Source: Mercurialis annua (Eukaryota; Streptophyta; Magnoliopsida; Malpighiales; Euphorbiaceae). Taken from it: a DNA stretch of 64,000 nt. Location: positions 31,274,628 to 31,338,627 of the forward strand of contig NC_065576.1 in the NCBI RefSeq assembly GCF_937616625.2, given 5' to 3'. Below, piece by piece: positions 20,053 to 31,662 of this stretch; position 1 is the first letter of the stretch; every line of letters begins with the position of its first letter. The translations under genes and the position numbers were made by a program. The notes below the pieces were generated by a model, which was not told the DNA's origin, did no database searches, and worked only from the letters and a program-made list of their open reading frames with translations.

Positions 20053-22175
20053 TGTAATACCCAAAATATTTTAAGATAATTAAGTCGTGCCACGTGTCGA
20101 GATTTCCGATAAATTAAATTAAGGAGAATTTAATTTAATTATATCGGGAATTTGGAATAAATTTTATTGAGCGATTTTACGGGAATTAAAGAAATAACTT
20201 CGGAAATTAATATAAAATAAATTAAAAATCCCATGACGGAATTTATTTCACTAAAGTCCGCGAAATATTTTATAGTATTTATGGTAAAAGTCTCGAGTCA
20301 ATCAGAGACTGTTTAAAATTTAGACGCGGATAGGTTTTGGATTAAATTTCAAGGACCAAAGTGCAAATTAGATGAAGGATCTAGACACTTCATTCCTTCA
20401 TCTTTCATTTCTTTCATTCTCACGACGCTAAGTTACGGTTTATCGCTCGATCTCCGTTTCTCGTCCGTTTCCGATGTTCTATAGCTCGAAACGATCGTAT
20501 TTCAGTGGTGAATAACGGTAAGCTTGAGGTTTTATCGTTTGGATGGATAAATTAAAGTTATATCGAGTTAAAGTTTTAGGCCACAAAACGATTTGATCAT
20601 TTTATCGATTATAGGATTGAATTTGGATGTTTAGATGTTAGATTAAGCGTTTTGGATGCGTTTGGAGCGTTTTTACGCCTAGAAGCACGTCGGAATCGAC
20701 CCTCGGGCTAAGCCCGTGGCTGTGCGTGCGCACAGCCGAGCTGTGCGTGCGCACAGTCTTGGACGCACAGTCACACTGTGCGGACGCACAGTGAATCCGC
20801 CGATCGACCCGTTTTCGAAAAAATTTATCGTACGCGCATATCGAGATTTGAAATCGATTAGTATTCGATTAATTATCGATTATTTTGAATTATTTAACCT
20901 AACGAGGTTAAATGAAAATTGATTTAAAAGTGATATTTAATCCATAAACGAGTTTGATACCGTTTATTGGGATGATCACGTGAGAAGCACGACGGTTAAT
21001 GAGTGTAGCGTGTCGTGTCTCGAGTCTAGAATCAATCTTAGAATCGGATTCTGATGTAGGTCAACTGTTTTAAAAATTTGTTCTAGATCCGGCGAGGCAA
21101 GAAGCAGCTGGACCAGGAGTTCGGGAAGCTTGACGTTTCTAAGCCCCAGCGTATTTTTGGATAAGCGTTTTCAGTGAGTTGTTTGTTACTTTTTAAGTAT
21201 TTAAAAGTATATCGTTTTTATATCGCAAATGCTTTATATCATTTGTTTACATCGCATTTGTTTATATTGTGAATTTTTATATAAAAATTGCATTCATACC
21301 TGAATTTGAAACCAGTATAGATCCGATAAAACGTTCCTTCCTATTGGGCGGTAATAGGACTTTGTGATCACCATTTTTGATTAGAAAAATTATAAAATGG
21401 GCCCATATTATCGAACATCGAATATCGTATCGTATCGAAGTTGGAATATATATCGAATTGGATACAAGGTTTAACTCGGTTGAACTATCTCGGGACCTGT
21501 ATCCAGTGGGTTTAACTCGGTTGAACTATCTCAGAACCCGCAACTTGGGATAAAGTGACGGTAAAGGTTGAACTTGGTTGAATTATCTCGGGACCCTACC
21601 AATTGGATCGATCGATTTGATTATTATCGTATATCGACAGATATTTGGGGAATAGGGTTTCATCCGGATCAGTTACTCGGCTGCATTTGATCGAATCGTT
21701 TACATTATCGATTTTATGTTTTATTTAAATGCTTATTAGTAACTATGCAAATTCGCTCAGTATATTCCCATATGCTGACCCCTCACAGATTTCCTTTCAG
21801 GTAAAAGACGCTTTTGAAGCAACAGACTTCTATCCTACTTCCAGAAGTCTTTATTTTTGAAAGTATGTAAAGAAACAGTACTTTACTCCTAGAGCTGTAA
21901 TAGATAGATGTTTTGTATCAAATAGTTTTCTGTATATATTACCTTACATTTTTAAAGTATAAATGCTTTATGCTTGCTGCGTTTTGAATGATTGGGATTG
22001 CCAGAGGATATGTATACCTAGCATATGCTTTGCATGACACGTGTTTATGTATGTCATGCATGACGTTTGACATTTGCAAATAATTATTTTTCGTTTTAAG
22101 GCTTGCTACGGGTTTCGGAGCTACCACTCCCATTCCCTAGCGCCAGTCTCGGCTCATGAGAATTGGGTCGTGACA
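20053..22175 (+). repeat. Tekay A 3' LTR
   Basis: 2123 bp, TGTAATACC...GTGACA, matching 12673-14940 apart from small indels, the missing microsatellite and a shortened palindrome cluster (20705-20791). Putative splice sites are at 20518 and 21800; a stem-loop is at 21757-21778. The flanking 5-mer is GTGTT. Confidence 0.93.
20705..20791. repeat. Palindrome cluster in Tekay A 3' LTR
   Basis: GC-rich inverted repeats (gggctaagccc, ctgtgcgtgcgcacag twice, cactgtgcggacgcacagtg). One repeat unit differs from the 5' LTR, showing rapid change within one element. Confidence 0.85.
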
Positions 22176-22187
22176 GTGTTTTGGTGC

Positions 22188-22460
22188 CTTTCTACCATAT
22201 CTCGGCGTCTTTCTACCATATCTTGGTGTCTTCCTACCGTTACCTTGGAGTCTTTACCATATTATACTATCTTTCTATCATTTCTTCAATATCTTTCTAT
22301 TATCATGGTGTTTTTGCACCACTGCTTCAGTGTCTTTCTACTGTATCATGGTGTTTTCCTACCATTGCTTCAGTGTCTTTCTACCGTTGTTTCAGTGTCT
22401 TTCTACCATATCTTGGAGTCTTTCTACCATTACTTTGATGTCTTTCTACAATATCATTTT
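22188..22460. repeat. 21-22 bp minisatellite
   Basis: About 13 degenerate tandem units of the form ctttctaccatatcttggtgt, directly after Tekay A. ORFs here (FYHISASFYHIL and similar) arise from the repeat. It belongs to element F's interior. Confidence 0.85.
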
Positions 22461-23121
22461 GATCCCGTCTTTTGGGGCATCCTGCTCTTCTCGTTCTGAT
22501 CCACTAAGGAGGTATTCTAATGGGATCCGCTGGGGATATATTCTGGTTTGACAACTGAGGAGGTTTTCTTGTGTATTCTTCTAGTGAAGCTTCTTTAGTA
22601 CAATCCATTGGGGACGTATTCTGTTTTGTCCACTAAGGAGGTAGTATTGTGTAATATGCTGATTGCACTTAGGATGGTTGGTGATCCTATTCCCCCGAGG
22701 CTGAAAATTAATGTAGTCCTGGCCTCTGGGATCTGAAATCCAAGTTCTGGTGTTCTATAGATTTTCAAAATTTGATTCCTAGTGTTGAGGATCTGAGAAC
22801 CCGTGGCTCTGGTGTTGAGGATTTGAAAACCCGTGATTCCGGTGATGTATGATCATCATGACGATTATATCTATGAGATGTTGGGGTGTGCACCACTGGT
22901 AAAGGGGTGCACTCTCCAGTATGCCTAGCCGTTTGAGCATTATCGCGGTTCTATGCCGAGGGATGAGCGTGAGACTGAAAAGCTTCCTCAGATCTTCATA
23001 TTTTAATTATTAAAAAACGTGTTGTTCTGCAATTCGAGTTTGACTCTCCCCATCTCAGAAAATCATCATTGGACGCTTCGGTCCCTTATCATTTTTCACC
23101 TGTCCACAAAATAGGTGTTTA
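22461..23121 (-). other. Element F internal non-coding region, right part
   Basis: It has tgatccactgggg-type motifs as at 12190-12560, then two near-duplicate phrases around 22780-22840 (gtgttgaggatctgagaacccgtg). The last 64 bp (23058-23121) match the terminal part of the F arms (aatcatcattggacgcttc ... aataggtgttta). No coding potential is seen. Confidence 0.45.
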
Positions 23122-24999
23122 CACCTATATAACCACTATGACATTTTCATGGCAACTATATGATTTCCAAGTGATTTTGTATACTTGCTGGATTTAATGA
23201 TAAGTTAACGTGATTAAGTTCATTAGCCTGCTAATATTTTGATTTGGACATGCTTTACATTTAAATAATGCAAGCATACACATGTGCATTTGATATACAT
23301 ACAAGGTTAGAATTCTTTTTAACCTTATAGACCCGGAGTGTGTGGCACTCGTCTATCGTCTTGCAGTTGTATGATCAAAATCTAGAGTTGGTCAGAACAC
23401 GGAAGTTCTTCGTCTCGTTGATACAGATCTACTGGTTCAAAATAGGGTTGATTCCAAGTTCAAAGGAACCCAAAATAGCTTCTGGAAGGTGTTGGTCTCT
23501 AGCGGGCTTGGGCTTCAGGCCTCATTGGCATTGTAGGTTACAAATTTGGGCTTCTAGGCCCAAACAAAATTGGTTCTGACCCATCACAACTTAAAAACAA
23601 ATCCTGCAACTAATTACATGTCCATAGACTCAAAAGGGGCCCAATTTCGTGTTTGAACGAACCTAGAAACACAAACTTAAAAATTGGATCGTACTTGGAA
23701 GATCTGGAAGCAGCTGGAACGAAGAACAAAGGACCACGATGATGCTATTGGGAGTGGCGGTGGCACCATCATATGGCGGCGGCGGCGGCGCCACCATATG
23801 TTTCTTGTGGGGTTGGTTTTTTTTGGTTCGGGTTTCATAAAGAAACACTAAAAAAACGGATTAAAACGTAAAAAAAACATACTCAAATGTACTGGAATCA
23901 AAATACAATGTTTAAAACTGAATTAAACACCCTAAATATTTGTTTCTAAGCTGATTTAATGGTAATCATGGAAGAATAACTAAGTACATGGCAAACATAG
24001 CAATCATTGCAATTTAAGCTCTAAGCATGCGTTCTAAGCATCATAATCGGACAGTTTTAACATATGATGATTAAAACATATTAAAACAGCCTATAAACAT
24101 GTTTCTAAGTCATTTTCATGGCAATCATGTCAAAATCTTAAAAGCATAGCAATTATGGCAAAAACACAGTTCATGGCAGTTTGGCAAAACAACCTAAACA
24201 TGCAATCTAAGACATGAAATTTAGCAGTTCAAAATTAAACATGGCAAAAGTGATGAAGTAAGAATTGGGTCCTCAAAAGTATCGTTTTGATTCCTTGGCT
24301 TGTTTTCTGGCGATCCAGATGTGGAGTCCAACTTAGGATTGATGTGAAGTAGTGCGTTCTTGACTGATTGAAGCATCTCTAACTTGTTTGATCGAATGGT
24401 GTGTGTGTACTTGGTGGTTCGGCTGTTCATAATATTTTTAGGGTTTGATTATGATTTTTTTTTGGTTATGCGTGCTCCTAGTCCGGCCCTTTGGTTAGTG
24501 TGTTCTAAGGTCCTTTTATAGAGATTAGGCTAGGGTTTACAGAGTTAGAGTTGAGTTACATGTCTACAAGTGAGTATAGTGATTAGCTTAGAAGTCTAAT
24601 TAGAGTTAGGATTGTGCAAATCAGAGTTTAGATTAGGTTGAATGTCTATACTAAATTTTTAATAAATTAAATTCGCATTAATTAAGATTTGGCATGCAAA
24701 CATGGGTTGAAAGGCTACTTTGATACCCAGAAGTATCAAAAGTCGTTTCTGGGACTCTAAAGGCTTGTGTATGGTCAATTTAATCTGTCAAAGTTGCAAA
24801 TTCGCCCTTAACTTCTAACATATGCAATTAGTCACATTTCTTTGGATTTATAAGCTACTTGTGTGCGCACTGATCTAACCAGCTTGAATTCAAACAAGAA
24901 TACCACAAGCTCGTCATCCGGACGATTTTTTCTGAAAATCATCATTGGACGCTTCAGTTCCTTATCACATTTTTTATATCCGGAAAATAGGTATCTACA
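23122..24999 (-). repeat. Element F, second LTR-like arm
   Basis: About 24105-24999 aligns with 1-648 plus 11223-11469 and includes the uninterrupted target of the Tat element at 24805. It ends ...GGTATCTACA (TGTAGATACC on the minus strand). The lower boundary is not resolved: 23122 is chosen only because the short third match ends there, and no primer site was recognised. No ORF is convincing. Confidence 0.45.
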
Positions 25000-25254
25000 A
25001 ATGGCTTAGCTAGAAAATTTAATCAGGGAGGGTAGAATTGTTTTGGCGGAATGATATATTGTTTGACTATTTGTTTTTTATATTTTTAGATCAACTAAAT
25101 TTTTAAAAATTAAAAAAATAATTATTTGGCTATTTAAATAGTTATGTTAACATCTACATCGAATTTATAAATAGTTTATAAAACATTAATATTTTGAGAA
25201 TAATAATTTAATTCACTCATATAAAATATAAAAAGAATTAATTATTCTAAATTT

Positions 25255-25430
25255 AAAATTATTAGGTTATAAAAAATTATTTTCAAAGTTCTAATGATAT
25301 GTGTATGAGGTTGAGAGTTCGACCCTCATTACTCACGGGCAGTGTGCCTATGTCTAACATTAACTCCCGCTAACCCCGCTAACAATTAGAGTAGACTATT
25401 TTTGACAAAAAAAAACTATCAATAAATAAG
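25255..25430 (+). repeat. SINE-like sequence 1
   Basis: The phrase gaggttgagagttcgaccctcat resembles a tRNA B-box arm. It is followed by a low-complexity tail ending in a run of A (gacaaaaaaaaac). No clear A box. Weak evidence. Confidence 0.3.
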
Positions 25431-25479
25431 TTTAAATTACTAATTAATATTAAAAATATTAATAAAATCTAACTTACTC

Positions 25480-25640
25480 AACCCACCACAGGTTGGCTCA
25501 ATTGGTTTCAAATGTGGATAGTAGGAGAGAACTAAAGACCAAGTCACTGGTTCGATTCCAAATAATTATTTATCAAATCAAATCAAATTACATTTTAAGA
25601 ATTTATAATTCTTCAAAAAAAGAAAATAGAACTGGTTGAT
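25480..25640 (+). repeat. tRNA-derived SINE-like sequence 2
   Basis: A-box-like TGGCTCAATTGG near 25496 and a perfect B box GGTTCGATTCC near 25549, about 53 bp apart, match an internal RNA polymerase III promoter. The sequence between does not fold as a normal tRNA, so a SINE fits better than a gene. Ends are unclear. Confidence 0.5.
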
Positions 25641-25687
25641 TTGATTAAACTTTCGATTCGATTTATGCAAAAACTTACATATTCGCT

Positions 25688-25741
25688 GAGGAGCAGATCT
25701 GCTCCTCTGGAAAACGAGGAGCAGCAGCTGCTCCTCGTTTT
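25688..25741. repeat. Twin GC-rich palindromes
   Basis: GAGGAGCAGATCTGCTCCTC (25688-25707) is a perfect 20-bp palindrome. Six bases later an inverted repeat with 15-bp arms (25711-25725 and 25727-25741) and a single-base centre follows. Both use the core GAGGAGCAG and lie in AT-rich DNA. Confidence 0.9.
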
Positions 25742-26078
25742 TATACTATTGAAGACATTAACATTTAATTAGAATATATGTTAAAAGTGAAGGATTAATT
25801 TGAATTTTTTTTCAAATAAAAAGAGGTAAGTTTAACTCATTGGGTAAAGATAAAACCTGAAAATCCAAAATAGGGTACAATTGAAAATTTTCCTACGTCG
25901 GGGATAAGTAAAAAAAATTACAATATGAAGGGTTTTTAAGTGATTTTTGGCCTATTATTTTTATGTTAAAACTAAAAATGAATTGGAAAACCAAAATAAA
26001 AGTATCAAGCCAAAACCAAGTAAAAATGATCGGTTTGATTTGGTTATTACATTTATTTCATACTTACACATCCATCCA
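25742..26078. other. AT-rich spacer without features
   Basis: I see no ORF, RNA gene or clear repeat boundary here. The phrase 'gggtacaattgaaaattttcc...' near 25872 resembles arms of the MITE at 34682, so a decayed fragment of that family is possible. Confidence 0.4.
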
Positions 26079-26087
26079 TATACATAA

Positions 26088-26376
26088 GGGTTAAATGCAA
26101 ATTCATACACCAACTTTGACCTAATTTGCAATTAAAACATAAACTTTTAAACTTGGCAATGTCGGTAACCAACTTTCATTTCTTGGCAAATTGGTACACC
26201 GACCAATCATAAAACGACAAATGGCGGTTTATTACAATGTCCACGTTAGTGTTTTTTGAGTTTGGTGTATCGATTTGCCAAAAGTGTAAAGTTGGTTACT
26301 GACATTGCCAAGTTTCAAAGTTTATGTTGTAATTGCAAATTAGGTCAAAGTTGGTGTATGAATTTGCATTTAACCC
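26088..26376. mobile_element. Mutator-type MITE with perfect 9-bp TSD
   Basis: Long terminal inverted repeats of about 120 bp begin GGGTTAAATGCAAATTCATA and end with the reverse complement. The 9-bp duplication TATACATAA is at 26079-26087 and 26377-26385. A 9-bp TSD and long TIRs define Mutator-like MITEs. Only about 50 bp is unique in the middle; there is no coding capacity. Confidence 0.88.
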
Positions 26377-26385
26377 TATACATAA

Positions 26386-26816
26386 TGAAATAGATTCCTA
26401 TGATAATTTAATGCGTCATTTTTTTAATTTTTATTTGGTTTCTGCATCTAATTTAAACACACACGTTTGTTTAAAAGAATAAAAACGACAATTTTCATTA
26501 AAGAGAACCACCACAAAATCATACTTCTTCTTCTATTAAACAAATATCAACCACAAAAATCCGAAACCCCACTTTGAAATTTTTTTGTTCTTTTTTCTTG
26601 TTCTTTTTTCTTGTCTCACTTTTCATTATTAAATATGCATTTTAACAAATAGGAAGGATTTCTCTTGCTTTTAAATTTAATGAATAGAAACCCCTTTTCC
26701 CATTTTATATTTTTTGGAAAAAGAATAGTAAAACCATTTTCAAATTTCTGTATTTTTTATTTAGTTCTACTATGATATACTTCTTTAATTACTATTTATA
26801 TTTCTTTTTTTATAAC
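26386..26816. other. AT-rich flank of copia element
   Basis: No gene is seen. A 20-bp stretch near 26738-26758 (caaatttctgtatttttt) is the inverted repeat of 31619-31640 beyond the copia element, so the copia may have landed inside an older foldback sequence. Confidence 0.4.
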
Positions 26817-26972
26817 TGTTAGAATATATGTAAATATATTTGTATTTGGTAGTAATGCTGTAATTATGTTGTATCCTATAATTGTACTTAATTATAGCCT
26901 AAGAATACTGATTGTATATTGTATATAAGTCTGATTAGACTAAGGAATAAATCAACAGATTACCTTCTTTCA
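26817..26972 (+). repeat. Copia 5' LTR
   Basis: 156 bp, followed at once by the primer site. The same length as the 3' LTR with five transitions between them. Confidence 0.95.
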
Positions 26973-26984
26973 TGGTATCAGAGC
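26973..26984 (+). other. Copia tRNA-iMet primer-binding site
   Basis: TGGTATCAGAGC immediately after the 5' LTR. Confidence 0.95.
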
Positions 26985-27069
26985 TTCTACGATCCTAGGG
27001 CAAATCTCTTCTCTTCTTCTTCATCCTTTTTATTTTCCTCCAACCCTACTTTAATCTGTGTCTTCTGTC

Positions 27070-28389
27070 ATGTCTGCTTCAAAGTTCCATCCAGCTTTTG
27101 CTGTTTCTAATATCAGGAATCACATTCCCCTCACTTTAGAACTCGAAAATGTGCAGTATTCAACAGGGGCAGAATTGTTTAAGCTTCACGTCAAATCCCA
27201 CAAGGTCATCAATCATATTATTCCTTCAACAACAGAAAGGGTAGAAGCCCTTGAATCTGATGATGATCGGAAATTATGGTCGACTGTCGATGCTATGGTT
27301 TTGCAGTGGATTTATACCACGATCTCTACTGATCTCTTGAAAACCATTATTGAACCAGATGCCACCGCCTTGGATGCCTGGAAACGATTGCGTGATATTT
27401 TCCAAGATAACAAGAATTCTCGGGCTGTAGCACTGGAGCAAGAATTTTCTCACACTATTATGGAGGATTTTCAGAATGCATCTTTCTATTGTCAACGTCT
27501 CAAGGAGTTGTCTGATCAGCTCAAAGACGTTGGTGCTCCTGTGTCTAATGATCGTCTGGTTCTGCAAATGGTGGCTGGTCTTATAGAATCTTTTAGCGGT
27601 GTGGGCACTCTACTTCGTCAAAGTGACCCCCTTCCTCTTTTTCATCAGGATCGTTCCAGGCTTACTCTTGAGGAAGCCGGATTAGCCAAAAAGGCTGCCA
27701 CATTCTCCAATTCAGCCATGGTGTCCACCACACCGAATGAGTTTGCTGAATCGTCTTCTTCGTTTTCGGTAGCCACGCCTCCCACTCGTTCTCAGTTTGG
27801 TGGCGAGAGAGGTCAAGGCCGTTCTAATGGAGGTCGCAATCGAGGTCGTGGTAAAGGCAATGGCCGAGGTAACCAAACTAATGGTAATCATTCCGGCTAC
27901 AATAGGGGAAATCAGTTTTCCGGTGGTGATCGACGCGGTGGAGGCAGTCTGCATCAGCAGTGGCAGCAACAATGGTACGGGGGTCCTCAAATGAGTCCTT
28001 GGCAGTATATGCCGTGGGCTATACCTCCTTGCCCATATCCTTCAACCCCATGGACCAGACCCGTTACTAACAACAGTGGTAATCCCTTAAGACAGCAAGA
28101 TGGGCTTCTTGGGTCTCGACCACCCCAAGCTTTCACAGCTACAGATCAGTCATCTTCCACAGACATTGAGGCAGCCATGTATACTATGGGTCTTCATCCT
28201 CCAGAACAGACTTGGTATATGGATACTGGAGCTACTTCTCATATGACATCCGCACCAGGTAATCTCATGTCTTATTCTAATTTGAGCACAAATAATGGTA
28301 TTATGGTGGGTAATGGTCATTCAATTCCAATTCATGGTTATGGACACACAAAACTATCTCCCCCCCAATCCACCCTTAGCCTTACGTAA
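27070..28389 (+). pseudogene. Copia gag and protease
   Basis: It starts ATG at 27070 ([10 protein letters not shown]), about 85 nt after the primer site. The UBN2-type gag domain spans residues about 20-220 ([37 protein letters not shown]). A Gly/Arg/Asn-rich stretch (about 245-290) takes the place of a CCHC knuckle, which I do not find. The protease active site is [13 protein letters not shown] near 28215. The frame is lost at a run of seven C near 28360-28366; the protein resumes in another frame with [18 protein letters not shown]. Slippage in the C-run is the likely cause. Confidence 0.9.
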
Positions 28390-29607
28390 TATTCTTCATG
28401 CACCTAAAATTGTTAAAAATTTAGTTTCAGTTCGTAAATTTACGATTGATAACTCTGTTTCTGTGGAATTTAATCCTTTTGGGTGTTCTGTGAAGGATTT
28501 TCAAACGGGGATGCGCCTAATGAGATGTGAGAGTCGAGGTGATCTTTATCACATTACCCATAACACCACAACACAAACTGCGTTGGCTGTTTTAGCACCT
28601 TCCTTATGGCATGAGCGATTAGGTCATCCCGGCAAGCCTATTTTTGATTCTCTTAGGCTGAATAAAATGATTGAGTGTAGTCAATCTCGTTCTAATTTTA
28701 TTTGTCAATCTTGTCCTCTTGGAAAACATATTAAGTTACCTTTTGTTGCATCAAATAGCAATACACTGAGGCCTTTTGATATTATACATTGTGATCTTTG
28801 GACATCTCCTATTTTAAGTTCCATGGGTCATAGATATTATCTTGTTATTTTGGATGATTACTCGAACTTTTTATGGACATTTCCTTTGTCTAAAAAGTCA
28901 CAAGTCTTTCCTACATTTTTAAAATTCATAATTATGTTCAGACTCAATTTGAAGTTAACATTAAAAATGTTCAATGTGACAATGGTAATGAATTTGACAA
29001 TGCAGTATTTTGGGATTTTTGTGCACATAATGGGTTATCTTTTCGGTTTTCTTGTCCCCATACATCCTCTCAAAATGGGAAAGCTGAAAGAAAAATACGA
29101 TCCATCAATAATATCGTTCGTACTCTCCTAGCACATGCCTCATTGCCTTCTTCATTTTGGCATCATACTTTATCCATGGCAGCTTATCTTCTCAACATTC
29201 TCCCAAGTAAGTTGTTATCCTATCAATCTCCTCTCAGAATTTTATGTCAAAAAGACCCATCATTTTCTCATTTACGTGTGTTTGGGTGTTTGTGCTTTCC
29301 TCTTTTCCCCTCCACTACAATCACCAAACTTCAAGCTCGGTCTACTCCCTGTGTTTTTCTAGGGTATCCAACTAATCATCGTGGCTACAAGTGCTACAAT
29401 ATGTCTTCCGGTAAAATTTTCATTTGCCGACATGTGATTTTTGATGAGACACAATTTCCATTGCTAATATCCATAACATATCACCAAACTCCTATAATTT
29501 TCTGGATACTGAGCCATCCAGTTATCGCTTGCACCATTCTATCTCTGACCCGTCAGGTACACCTTTGGCTCAACATGCTCCTCCACCTCCCGACCCATCT
29601 CAATTAA
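28390..29607 (+). pseudogene. Copia integrase
   Basis: GAG-pre-integrase region: LWHERLGHPGKPIFDSL and CQSCPLGKHIKLPF (zinc-binding His and Cys). The catalytic core has HCDLWTSP (Asp), QCDNGNEFDN (Asp) and SQNGKAERKIRS (Glu). The frame shifts near 28925 between the first and second Asp. The C-terminal part LRVFGCLCFP and CVFLGYPTNHRGYKCYN lies at 29270-29405. Another shift near 29530 leads into the RT linker. All catalytic residues survive, so inactivation is by small indels only. Confidence 0.88.
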
Positions 29608-30416
29608 CCCACACCACGGCCCAGCCATCTCCAGACCTATATTCATCAATACCTTCTTCCACTTCTACCTCTCGCCCTATAACTCGCAGCAGACATGGTA
29701 TTTTTAAACCAAAAACTCAATTCAACCTTCACACTCAAATCTCCAAATCTCCTTTACCCTATAATCCTGTCTCTGCTCTCCATGATTTGAATTGGAAAAT
29801 GACTATGAATGATGAATATAATGCTCTTATTAGTAATAAGACATGGGTTTTAGTGCCCCGTCCATCTAATGTGAATGTTATTCGGTGTATGTGGATTTTT
29901 GCTCATAAAGAGCGTTCTGACGGTTCTTTTGAGAGGCATAAAGCCCGTCTTGTAGGTGATGGAAAAACTCAGCAGGTTGGGATTGATTGTGGCGAGACTT
30001 TTAGCCCAGTGGTTAAACCAGCCACGATACGCACTGTTATTAGTTTAGCTCTCTCCAAATCTTGGCACATCCATCAACTTGATGTGAAAAATGCTTTTTT
30101 ACATGGCGAGCTTAAAGAAACAGTGTATATGCATCAACCATTGGATTTTCGGGACCCTGATCGTCCAAATCATGTATGTCTTTTAAAGAAATATTTATAT
30201 GGACTCAAACAGGCTCCACGTGCTTGGTATAAGCGGTTTGCTGATTATGTCTTAACAATTGGGTTCACCCATAGTGCTTCTGATCATTCTCTTTTTATTT
30301 TTCGGCAAGGTTCTGATATGGCCTATATTTTATTATATGTGGATGATATTATCTTGACCGCTTCCTCAGATGCTCTTCGACGGTGTATTATATCTCACCT
30401 TAGCTAAGAATTTGCT
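29608..30416 (+). pseudogene. Copia reverse transcriptase, N-terminal and palm
   Basis: The sequence reads WVLVPRPSNVNVIRCMWIF, KARLVGDGKTQQVGIDCGET, IHQLDVKNAFLHGELKETVY, YGLKQAPRAWYKRFADYV, and the catalytic LLYVDDIILTASS. A TAA at 30405-30407 interrupts just before the conserved EFAMKDLG. Apart from this stop the domain is intact. Confidence 0.9.
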
Positions 30417-31298
30417 ATGAAAGACTTGGGTCCTTTGAGTTATTTTTTGGGTATTGCAGTAACTCGTCATGCAGGTGGTATTTTCTTGTCGCAAAAGAAA
30501 TATGCTAATGAAATTATAGACCGAGCTGGTATGTTTTCTTGTAAGCCATCATCTACTCCAGTTGATACCAGGCCAAAACTTGGTGCCTCCTCAAGTACAT
30601 CTTGTGCCGATCCCTCTTTGTATCGAAGCTTGGCTGGAGCACTTCAATACCTTACTTTCACTCGTCCGGATATATGCTATGCCGTGCAACAAGTGTGTTT
30701 GTTTATGCATGATCCACGGGAAGAGCACATGTATGCTCTCAAGCGAATCATTCGCTATATTCAGGGTACGCTAGAGCTTGGTTTGCATTTGTATCCTTCT
30801 TCTATGTCTTCCCTAATTACTTATACGGATGCTGATTGGGGGGGGGGATGCCCTGACACACGGCGTTCTACATCCGGATATTGTGTATTCTTGGGTGATA
30901 ATCTGATTTCGTGGTCTGCAAAATGGCAAGCAACTCTGTCTCGATCTAGCGCCGAGGCTGAATACCAAGGGGTTGTCAATGTAGTTTCAGAATCATGTTG
31001 GTTACGAAACTTGTTATTAGAACTACACTCTCCAGTTCCTAAAGCTACATTGGTGTATTGTGATCATATTAGTGCCATATATTTATCAGGTAATCCTGTC
31101 CAACACCAACGAACTAAGCACATTGATATGGATATTCATTTTGTTCGTGAAAAAGTAGCTCGTGGACAGGTTCGGGTTCTTCATGTCCCGTCTCGTTACC
31201 AAATTGCAGATGTATTCACCAAAGGGCTACCCTTGGTTCTGTTTGAAGATTTTCGAAATAGTCTCAACGTTCATCGTCCTCCAGCTTCGACTGCGGGG
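30417..31298 (+). pseudogene. Copia RT C-terminus and RNase H
   Basis: Open for 296 residues: MKDLGPLSYFLGIAVTR, LAGALQYLTFTRPDICYAV, then RNase H with YTDADWGGGCPDTRRSTSGY (Asp), SRSSAEAEYQGVVNVV (Glu), YCDHISAIYLSGNPVQHQRT and VPSRYQIADVFTKGLP (Asp). It stops next to the polypurine tract. A run of G near 30839 codes for the Gly repeat. Confidence 0.92.
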
Positions 31299-31301
31299 GT
31301 G
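31288..31301 (+). other. Copia polypurine tract
   Basis: gactgcgggggtg directly before the 3' LTR. Confidence 0.85.
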
Positions 31302-31457
31302 TGTTAGAATATATGTAAATATATTTGTATTTGGTAGTAATGCTGTAATTATATTGTATTCTATAATTGTACTTAATTATAGTCTAAGAATACTGATTAT
31401 ATATTGTATGTAAGTCTGATTAGACTAAGGAATAAATCAACAGATTACCTTCTTTCA
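31302..31457 (+). repeat. Copia 3' LTR
   Basis: 156 bp, five transitions from the 5' LTR. The flanking 5-mer is ATGAC. Confidence 0.95.
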
Positions 31458-31662
31458 ATGACCATTCTAGAAAAAATTTATTATTTATTCCATTTTTTAA
31501 AAAGTTTTTATTCTTTATTTAGTCCGTCCTTAGTCTATTCTTTTAAGGTCGAAACCATTGCAAAATTTAATTATAGAGAAACGAAATAAATAAGTATTAA
31601 AAAAATCAAATAAAAAATGAAAAATACAGAAATTTGAAGATGAATTTTGCGAAAAACAATTC

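Larger units (their letters stand above)
12673..22175 (+). mobile_element. Tekay/Del chromovirus A (Ty3/gypsy)
   Basis: LTRs at 12673-14940 and 20053-22175 (TGTAATACC...GTGACA) bound a gag-pol region with the order gag, protease, RT, RNase H, integrase, chromodomain. Flanking 5-mers are GTATT and GTGTT, a target duplication with one transition. A tRNA-iMet primer site and a G-run polypurine tract are in place. The chromodomain and LTR style mark the Tekay (Del) clade. From about 16200 to 19540 pol is one continuous frame interrupted only by single stop codons. It was therefore killed mainly by point mutation. Confidence 0.95.
26817..31457 (+). mobile_element. Complete Ty1/copia retrotransposon
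   Basis: Short 156-bp LTRs (TGTTAGAAT...TTTCA) flank a full gag, protease, integrase, RT, RNase H order, diagnostic of copia. Flanking 5-mers ATAAC and ATGAC differ by one transition. LTRs differ at five positions, all transitions (about 3.2%). Two or three frameshifts and one stop interrupt the ORF, but the motifs are otherwise well kept. The short LTRs and gag without a zinc knuckle resemble small copia lineages such as Ale; the lineage is tentative. Confidence 0.95.

Noticed and set aside
22074..22551. Three overlapping Ser/Phe/Tyr-rich ORFs
   Set aside because: Product of the 21-22 bp minisatellite; all frames open.
25490..25565. tRNA gene
   Set aside because: A and B boxes are present but the arms cannot form a proper cloverleaf and there is no anticodon stem; a SINE is more likely.
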